NCBI RefSeq assembly: GCF_001005725.1
Contig: NZ_LBIC01000010.1
Location: 1 to 64,000, forward strand
Origin: Sphingobium chungbukense
GTDB taxonomy: Bacteria > Pseudomonadota > Alphaproteobacteria > Sphingomonadales > Sphingomonadaceae
DNA length: 64,000 bases
Reading direction: 5' to 3'
The translations under genes and the position numbers were made by a program. The notes under the pieces are model-generated. The model was not told the origin of the DNA. It ran no database searches and saw only the letters and a list, made by a program, of their open reading frames with translations. Positions within the stretch are counted from its first letter, which is position 1, and every line of letters begins with the position of its first letter. Shown here one piece after another: positions 50,868-55,908 of the stretch.

Positions 50868-51167
50868 GCTTTGCTGTTAACCCCGAACGCCCATGCGGGG
50901 TTCGGGGGCAAAGCAGCACGCGCTCTCAACATCTCGGCATCAGGCTGAGCTTCATCGCCACATCATGACGCTGGGTGTTCCTCGGCCGTCAAGGATCAGC
51001 GGTCCCCCCAATTTTGCCGCCGCCTCGCTGCGCTCCCCGCAACAAAATCGGCTCCCCCGCTGCCCGCTGCGCGGCGGCTTCGCCGTCCCTGACTGCCTCA
51101 ACACCGCGTCGCGATGCGTCCATCCTCATCTGATGAAGGTGAGGAGCGCCAATCGATGGAGGCTCAC
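50868..51167 (+). repeat. Duplicated leader unit, copy 1
   Basis: Begins GCTTTGCTGTTAACCCCG, a hairpin closed by CGGGGGCAAAGCAG (50868-50916); its apex differs from that of the second copy (51542-51590) but keeps pairing. Then comes CTCAACATCTCGGCATCAG and the leader helix set at 50967-51110, and finally ATCGATGGAGGCTCAC. The second unit at 51542-51850 is closely similar throughout. Both precede a short gene. Confidence 0.7.
50967..51110 (+). ncRNA. Structured leader upstream of the zinc-ribbon gene
   Basis: Outer helix GACGC...GTGTT / AACAC...GCGTC; GTCAAGGA / TCCCTGAC; AGCGG / CCGCT; internal loop TCCCCCC opposite GGCTCCCCC; AATTTTG / CAAAAT. The A/T helix uses different bases from those at 47944 and 51635 but stays paired. 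A hairpin TCCTCATC / GGTGAGGA at 51123-51143 follows, before the ribosome binding site. Confidence 0.6.
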
Positions 51168-51374
51168 ATGCACGATTTCGACGAAACCCTCGCCAAGATG
51201 TTCAACGCCCCGATCTGCCCGGCCTGCGCCACTCCCTACGACCCGAAGCACTATGATTTCGACGAGAACCGCGCCTGCTGCCCCAACTGCCACACCCACT
51301 ATGACGTGCCCAGCGACCATGTCCCGGATATCCCGGACGACATGCTGGACATCGGCAATATCTGGGACGACTGA
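51168..51374 (+). CDS. Small zinc-ribbon protein
   Basis: 68 residues from ATG 51168, with GGAGG 6 bases upstream. CPACATPYDPKH...ACCPNC is a CxxC...CxxC zinc ribbon, and the rest is acidic (IPDDMLDIGNIWDD). A potential adaptor or nucleic-acid-binding protein. Its leader is one of the structured family. A hairpin terminator follows at 51384. Confidence 0.65.
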   Translation: MHDFDETLAKMFNAPICPACATPYDPKHYDFDENRACCPNCHTHYDVPSDHVPDIPDDMLDIGNIWDD

Positions 51375-51383
51375 TCGGCGTCA

Positions 51384-51413
51384 GGGACGGGGCCTTGCGC
51401 TCGGTCCCCTTCT
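51384..51413. terminator. Hairpin terminator after the zinc-ribbon gene
   Basis: GGGACGG...CGGTCCC with one mismatch, followed by CTTCTT. Modest T tract. The equivalent at 52499-52530 is better formed. Confidence 0.45.
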
Positions 51414-51436
51414 TGCGTCGCTGATCTCATGGTCCG

Positions 51437-51490
51437 GCTCGCTCGCGTGCCGCGCGGCCCCTTCGGTCCGCACGCCGCTACGCCTTGCCG
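51437..51490. repeat. 54-bp 3' hairpin repeat, copy 1
   Basis: GCTCGCTCGCGTGCCGCGCGG, then a TTCG loop and GGTCCGCACGCCGCTACGCC..., nearly identical to 52554-52607. It folds as CGTGCCGCGCGG / CCGC..CACG with a TTCG loop. Each copy follows a gene that has the structured leader, so it seems to belong to the same unit. Confidence 0.65.
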
Positions 51491-51541
51491 ATGCTCTCCC
51501 CCTGCCGCGCTCGGCCGATCCGCACCCACGCAGTCAGCAGT

Positions 51542-51850
51542 GCTTTGCTGTTAACCCCGGTCCTTGCGGACCCGGGGGCAAAGCAGCGCGCTCTCAACAT
51601 CTCGGCATCAGACGAAGCTTCATCGCCATATCGTGACGCTGGGTGTTCCTCGGCCGTCAAGGATCAGCGGTCCCCCCAATTCTCACGCGACCGCCGCCTG
51701 CGCTGCGCTTGTCGTCGTCCACGAGAGAATTGGTTCCCCCGCTGCCCGCTACGCGGCGGCTTCGCCGTCCCTGACTGCCTCAACACCGCGTCCAGATGCC
51801 TTCATCCTTATCTGATCGAGATGAGGAGCGCCCGAGTGATGGAGGCTCAC
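51542..51850 (+). repeat. Duplicated leader unit, copy 2
   Basis: Same layout as 50868-51167: hairpin GCTTTGCTGTTAACCCCGG...CCGGGGGCAAAGCAG (apex GTCC...GGAC here), CTCAACATCTCGGCATCAG, the leader at 51635-51792, and a purine-rich ribosome binding site ATGGAGG. Direct repeat of ~300 bases with numerous substitutions that keep stems. Confidence 0.7.
51635..51792 (+). ncRNA. Structured leader upstream of the 51851 gene
   Basis: Outer helix GACGC...GTGTT / AACAC...GCGTC; GTCAAGGA / TCCCTGAC; AGCGG / CCGCT; internal loop TCCCCCC opposite GGTTCCCCC; AATTCTC / GAGAATT. The last helix has a T-to-C change with a matching A-to-G change relative to 47944 and 50967, which is direct covariation evidence. 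Confidence 0.6.
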
Positions 51851-52489
51851 ATGACCAAAATGAAATCTTACGCTGCCCGCATCGTCGAACCCCACGAGCC
51901 GCGCTACTGGACCGCGCAAGCGACCGGCTTCCGCCTCATTCGCCTGCTCGACAAATACCTCATCCTCACCCACATGTGCGGGCGCTCGATCACCGTCGCG
52001 CGAACCAGCGACGAACGAAAATTCTTCACGCAAGAGTTTCATCGCGTCAACGGCATCGCGAAGCGGATCGCACGCCAGATCGGCCACTCCAACGGCTATA
52101 CAATCTTGCGTGCGCGGGCCGTTGACAGCCCAGCTTATCGCGTCGTGGTCGAACACGAAGTCATCGCCCTCGCCGCGGAATTCTGCATCGAAAAGACGCC
52201 GCAGTTCCTCGCCCTTCAGCAATTCCGGGCGGACGTGGAACGGCTCGCCAATGAGGAGATGCGGGCGACCGCTGGCGCATCCTACGAACTCTATGCCCGC
52301 CAGTTCAGCGCGGGATGTGCGCGCACCATCGACGACCTCGATCCGCAGCTCCAGCCCTACGCCGTCGCGATCGCTCTCTATCACGGCTATATCGAGGACG
52401 AGGACGAGCGCTATGCCGACTTCGGTCCGGGCTATTGCTCTCTCAGCGGCATCGATGAAGAATATTGCCACTGCGGTCGGCATCCCTGA
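51851..52489 (+). CDS. Conserved hypothetical protein
   Basis: 212 residues from ATG 51851 (MTKMKSYAARIVEPHEPRYWTAQATGFRLIRLL...), with GGAGG before the start. Helical, with ARTSDERKFFTQEFHRVNGIAKRIARQI (basic) and a Cys/His-containing C-terminus (YCSLSGIDEEYCHCGRHP) that could bind zinc. Function unknown. Preceded by the structured leader at 51635 and followed by a terminator at 52499. Confidence 0.6.
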   Translation: MTKMKSYAARIVEPHEPRYWTAQATGFRLIRLLDKYLILTHMCGRSITVARTSDERKFFTQEFHRVNGIAKRIARQIGHSNGYTILRARAVDSPAYRVVVEHEVIALAAEFCIEKTPQFLALQQFRADVERLANEEMRATAGASYELYARQFSAGCARTIDDLDPQLQPYAVAIALYHGYIEDEDERYADFGPGYCSLSGIDEEYCHCGRHP

Positions 52490-52498
52490 CCGACAGCC

Positions 52499-52530
52499 GG
52501 GACCGGGCTTCGTGCTCGGTCCCTTTATTT
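52499..52530. terminator. Rho-independent terminator after the 51851 gene
   Basis: GGGACCG...CGGTCCC with a short loop, then TTTATTT. A clean stem and T-rich tail. The equivalent position after the previous cassette is at 51384. Confidence 0.75.
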
Positions 52531-52553
52531 CCGCAGCCGGGCTCTCTGTCCCA

Positions 52554-52607
52554 GCTCGCTCGCGTGCCGCGCGGACCCTTCGGTCCGCACGCCGCTACGC
52601 CTTGCCG
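52554..52607. repeat. 54-bp 3' hairpin repeat, copy 2
   Basis: Counterpart of 51437-51490, differing by a few bases. CGTGCCGCGCGGACC / GGTCCGCACG with a TTCG-type loop. Between the terminator at 52499 and the leader at 52659. Confidence 0.65.
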
Positions 52608-52658
52608 CAGGTCTCCCGACGAGAGGGAAATCTCTCACAGTCTTCCCATTCTGTCAGA

Positions 52659-52813
52659 CGTCCGAGGCCGCCTCAAGGACGGCGGGGCCCCACCATTTTC
52701 TTTGTCGGATCGAGCGCCGGCACTTCTCCCGCAGCGTCATGGCCGACAAAGAAAATCGTGACCCCCACCGCCGCTTCGCGGTCGCTTCGCGATCCTTGAC
52801 CCGACCTCGGACG
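52659..52813 (+). ncRNA. Structured leader upstream of the 52858 gene
   Basis: Outer helix CGTCCGAGG / CCTCGGACG (perfect); TCAAGGA / TCCTTGA; GGCGG / CCGCC; internal loop CCCCACC opposite GTGACCCCC; and an extended helix ATTTTCTTTGTCGG / CCGACAAAGAAAAT of 14 perfect pairs. Primary sequence differs strongly from the other copies but the arrangement is the same, which argues for selected structure rather than recent duplication. Confidence 0.65.
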
Positions 52814-52824
52814 CCCGACGCGCC

Positions 52825-52852
52825 GCTCCTGTCATTCAAGACCGACAGGAGC
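52825..52852 (+). promoter_or_regulatory. Hairpin enclosing the ribosome binding site of the 52858 gene
   Basis: GCTCCTGTC / GACAGGAGC, 9 perfect pairs; the 3' arm contains the AGGAG ribosome binding site, 5 bases before the ATG. Folding would block translation, which suggests control by an antisense event or alternative fold. Confidence 0.6.
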
Positions 52853-52857
52853 ACATC

Positions 52858-53082
52858 ATGCAGATCATCACGACCGCCGCCGCCGCCGACAACGCCGCCT
52901 ACTTCGCAGCGGTCACGAACGCCGATCGCCGGGCGCAACACAGCTACTTCGACCAGCATGTCATCCAGGACGATGAACTTGGCTACTTCGCCATCGACGA
53001 GGGCGACTACGGCGCACTGACACCCACGCTGATCGACCGGATCGTCTACACCGCACCGGGCGGCATCATCGACGAAATCTGA
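52858..53082 (+). CDS. Small hypothetical protein
   Basis: 74 residues (MQIITTAAAADNAAYFAAVTNADRRAQHSYFDQHVIQDDELGYF...), acidic, with alternating alpha/beta. Its start is controlled by a perfect hairpin. No family recognised. Last gene before the IS110 element. Confidence 0.55.
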   Translation: MQIITTAAAADNAAYFAAVTNADRRAQHSYFDQHVIQDDELGYFAIDEGDYGALTPTLIDRIVYTAPGGIIDEI

Positions 53083-53479
53083 ACCGGGACGGGGAGGGGC
53101 GCAGGCCTCTCCCCCCTCACATGGGGATTATCGAGTCAAGCGCCTGTGCGGAACCATTGCACGGGCGCTTTGCTTGCCAAGCTTGGCTGTGGAGAGATCG
53201 GCTGAAAGCCCTGTGTCGTTCATTCCATTGGTTGTCTCCGTACAGCGCGATCCATGGTCTGAGCCTGTTGCAACAAGCGTCCCGTTGACCGGTCCGCTCT
53301 AACCTCACATCCGGTCGCCGCTCGTGCGCGGCCGCACCACAATCCCGCTTGCGTCGGGTCTGGCTCAGGAGACGGGACCAACCTTTTTGTCGGCGGGTAA
53401 AGCCAAGAGGGGCCGACGGTCCGTCCACCTGGATCCGGCAGGGACGATGCCCTGCGGGAACTCGTATCGGGTAGCTTGC
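53083..53479. other. Noncoding stretch: IS110 3' end (candidate bridge-RNA region) and gene end
   Basis: About 400 bases without a gene. A hairpin GCGCCTGTGC / GCACGGGCGC is at 53140-53168 and may terminate the upstream transcript. From ~53200 to 53479 the sequence lies downstream of the IS110 gene, and in IS1111-type members this end encodes the bridge RNA that binds target and donor. The left boundary of the IS is not fixed. Confidence 0.45.
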
Positions 53480-54634
53480 TCAGGCCGCCTTCAGTAGCGC
53501 GCCCTTCGGCACGACGCCGGCCGAACTGAACTGCCACAGCGCGATCAGCAGCTTGCGGGCGAGCGCCACGATCATCACGCGCCTCACCCGTCCACCGTTC
53601 GCCTGCACCCGGTCCGCATACCAGCGCGCCAGCTCCGAATCCGGCTGATGCCGCAGCCATAGCCAAGCGACCTGGATCATGGTGGTGCGCAACCGCTTGT
53701 TGCCGGCCTTTGACACGCCCTGCTCGCGGTCCATGTTGCCGCTTTGCCATGGGGATGGCGCGAGACCCGCATAGCAGGCGACCTGCCGCCGGTTGCTGAA
53801 GCTGCGGAAGAATGCCTCAGCGTATAGCACGCCGGCGAATTCTGGGCCAATGCCGCGCAGTTGGAGAAGCCGCGCGCTCGCCGGCTCAGCGGCTTCGTCC
53901 GTCGCCATCTCCAGCATCGCGTCTCGCTCGCGCTCGACTTCCCTGATCTGGCGCATGACCAGTTCCAGCCGGTCCAGTTCGCGCTCGATCTCCCGCTTCA
54001 CATGGCACGGCAGCGACCGACCGTCGCCGGTGACCAGTTCCTCCAGCCGCGCACGCCGGTTGGTGCGCAGCGGTTCATAGTCGCCGACGCCCTGCGCGAA
54101 CAGCAATCCCTTGATCCGGTTGATGTGCCGGATGCGTTCGACCACGAGCGAGCGCCGCTCACGACAGATGCGTCGGCGGTCCTCGTCGTCAGCGCTCGGT
54201 ACCGTCACCATTGCGCAGACCCGCGGCTCTCCGCGCTTGTAGGCGAGCAGCGTGCGGACCAGCGCCTCGCCGTCCAGCTTGTCCGTCTTCGCGCGCCGGC
54301 TACGCCGTGAGGCCGCGATCGACGCGGCATCGACGACGTGGCTCTCGATGCCCTCGCGCACGAGGCAACGGTGTATCCAGAAGCCGTCCAGCCCCGCCTC
54401 CTGGATAACGACCAGCCGGTACTGCTCGCCCGTCCGCTCTCGCGCCTTCACCTGCAACTGCGCGAACCGCTCCAGCAGCGCCGGCACGTCGCCTCCCTTC
54501 ACCTGGTGTCGCGAGATGCGCTCGCCGCGACCTGGTGACAACGACGTCACCAACCAGGTGGAACGGCTCAGCTCCAGCGACACGAAGATGGCGTTCAACT
54601 GCGTGCTGACGGCGGCATGGGACGAGATGGACAC
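53480..54634 (-). CDS. IS110-family transposase (IS1111-like)
   Basis: 384 residues from GTG 54634, preceded on the minus strand by GAAGGAGG at 6-base spacing; TTG 54640 lies directly against that site and is less likely. N-terminal RuvC-like domain (FVSLELSRSTWLVTSL, VIQEAGLDGFWIHR, AKTDKLDGEALVRTLL) and C-terminal Transposase_20 (LLQLRGIGPEFAGVLYAEAFF, YAGLAPSPWQSGN with the likely nucleophile Ser). IS110 elements recombine through a bridge RNA. The long noncoding tail after the gene fits IS1111-type. Confidence 0.85.
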   Translation of the reverse strand: MSISSHAAVSTQLNAIFVSLELSRSTWLVTSLSPGRGERISRHQVKGGDVPALLERFAQLQVKARERTGEQYRLVVIQEAGLDGFWIHRCLVREGIESHVVDAASIAASRRSRRAKTDKLDGEALVRTLLAYKRGEPRVCAMVTVPSADDEDRRRICRERRSLVVERIRHINRIKGLLFAQGVGDYEPLRTNRRARLEELVTGDGRSLPCHVKREIERELDRLELVMRQIREVERERDAMLEMATDEAAEPASARLLQLRGIGPEFAGVLYAEAFFRSFSNRRQVACYAGLAPSPWQSGNMDREQGVSKAGNKRLRTTMIQVAWLWLRHQPDSELARWYADRVQANGGRVRRVMIVALARKLLIALWQFSSAGVVPKGALLKAA

Positions 54635-54724
54635 GGGCAACCTCCTTCACGACAAAGCGGGAAGGTCAGTCTGCCTCAATCAGCGCCAGCCCGCGCCCAT
54701 GGGATCTTTTTGTGCGAGGATGGA

Positions 54725-54757
54725 CGGACATGGGGGGCATCGAGCCCCCCATGTCCG
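54725..54757. repeat. Perfect hairpin at the right side of the IS110 element
   Basis: CGGACATGGGGGGC / GCCCCCCATGTCCG, 14 pairs. IS1111-like elements often target palindromes such as terminators and repeats, so this may be part of the target. A related motif ACATGGGG..ATCGAG occurs on the left at 53119-53135 (14 of 17 identical to 54728-54744). Confidence 0.6.
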
Positions 54758-54787
54758 TGCCGCGATTCAGATCGCGGCGGGGGGGCT

Positions 54788-55006
54788 TCAGGCTATCAGA
54801 CGCCTCTCGACCTCATCAATCCCGAGCGTCCGGATTCGTGCCAGCAACTGGGCCAATCGCTTGCCGTCGAGCTTGAGCAATCCGGCTTTCTCGACCGTCT
54901 GGATCGCCTGTTCGCGTTCCCGGTCTTCCAGCTTTTGCCGACGCTCCTCCAGCTTGCGGGCTTCCTCTTCGATCGCCGCTCGTTCCTGTTCCAATGTGCG
55001 TGCCAT
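54788..55006 (-). CDS. TraC-like coiled-coil conjugal transfer accessory protein
   Basis: 72 residues from ATG 55006 (MARTLEQERAAIEEEARKLEERRQKLEDREREQ...). A coiled coil is followed by VEKAGLLKLDGKRLAQLLARI, a layout like TraC/MobC-type relaxosome accessory proteins (AGL after a charged coil). The gene is divergent from the TrwA/TrwB/TrwC-like module, with the oriT-like region between. Upstream longer start is not supported. Confidence 0.55.
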   Translation of the reverse strand: MARTLEQERAAIEEEARKLEERRQKLEDREREQAIQTVEKAGLLKLDGKRLAQLLARIRTLGIDEVERRLIA

Positions 55007-55617
55007 AAGGGCCTCTCGGTTCACGCTGATCGGGCTGCGAACGCGGCTCTTATAACCAGTGCCGTGGCAAGCCGGAAGCTGTAGCTGAGTCCGGGCGGCT
55101 CGGCGTGTCCTTGCGGACCGCCGCCGGGCTCTATTCGCTAAGCCGCCGCCCGCTCTTCCGAGCGGCCCCCGGCTAACCTCACGGAGCCAGGGCAAGCCCC
55201 GTCTCCGCCCTTCGGGTTACGATCCCTGCCGTGAACGCGCATCGCTCGCGGCCCATTGCCACCTTCCGTCCAAAGGACGGACCGGCGCCCCGCCGGAGGC
55301 GCTTCCCCCCAACATCCGATGCGTCAACGGACGCCCCCCGGAACTGGATCTATCCTGCTACAGAGAGGCACACCGAACGCACCAAGGTGTAATAGCTTTA
55401 TAAACGACTTCAATAGCTTATGTGAAATCTACTCTGTGTGCGGCTGTGGGACAGCCTCACTACAGGCATGAAACCCAAGTAAAACAGCTATTTCAATGTG
55501 TTACAGGAGAACACGCGCGCAGGAGGCAAACCGATTTCCTTGCCTCATCGAAGGCGTTGCGCTATAAGCGGGATCGGTTTCTGAGACCCCACCAGCCTCC
55601 CTGCTAGGAGGCTTGGT
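55007..55617. other. Noncoding region between accessory and transfer genes; candidate oriT
   Basis: About 610 bases between a minus-strand accessory gene and the + strand trwA-like gene, as in R388 where oriT is next to trwA. It contains the structured repeat copy B (55126-55225), an AT-rich part (~55385-55510) with two AATAGCTT direct repeats 21 bases apart (55391, 55412), an inverted AGCTATT (55486), and a hairpin GGCTGT-GGG-ACAGCC (55442-55456). The nick site cannot be placed. Confidence 0.55.
55126..55225 (+). repeat. ~100-bp structured repeat, copy B
   Basis: Counterpart of copy A at 47781-47880, same direction. The stems GGCTC/GAGCC, AGCCG/CGGCT and CCGCTC/GAGCGG are kept, while the hairpin GGGC-AA-GCCC replaces GAAGC-AC-GCTTC. 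Near the candidate oriT, so a role in transfer or single-strand replication is possible. Confidence 0.55.
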
Positions 55618-55908
55618 TTGACGACCCCCAACAAGCATTGCACGGTCCGCATCGACCGCGGCAAATATGATCGCCTCGTCGCGCTCGCTTCGGAACGCGG
55701 CTGCACCCCTTCCGACCTCATCCGGACGGCGATCGACAACTTCCTTTCATCGGGCCAGTTGCTGACGTCCAGCCAGCGCCGGATCGCGCGCATCGGCGAG
55801 TTCCAGCACCTCGCGCTCGACATCATCATCCGAGAGCAGTTTCCCGAATATCGCGACCGCATCATCGCGGAAACCGACAAGCGCCTGGAGCTCTATCATG
55901 GCGCGTAA
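55618..55908 (+). CDS. Ribbon-helix-helix relaxosome protein (TrwA-like)
   Basis: 96 residues from TTG 55618, with AGGAGG at 7-base spacing. HCTVRIDRGKYDRLVALASERGCTPSDLIRTAIDNFL is a ribbon-helix-helix DNA-binding fold. Position directly before the coupling ATPase and relaxase matches trwA of R388, which binds oriT and represses the operon. It overlaps the next gene by 11 bases. Confidence 0.75.
   Translation: MTTPNKHCTVRIDRGKYDRLVALASERGCTPSDLIRTAIDNFLSSGQLLTSSQRRIARIGEFQHLALDIIIREQFPEYRDRIIAETDKRLELYHGA

Noticed and set aside
55126..55225. Known self-cleaving ribozyme or riboswitch in the 100-bp repeat
   Set aside because: Checked by eye for hammerhead, twister and common riboswitch cores; conserved core bases are not present in both copies.
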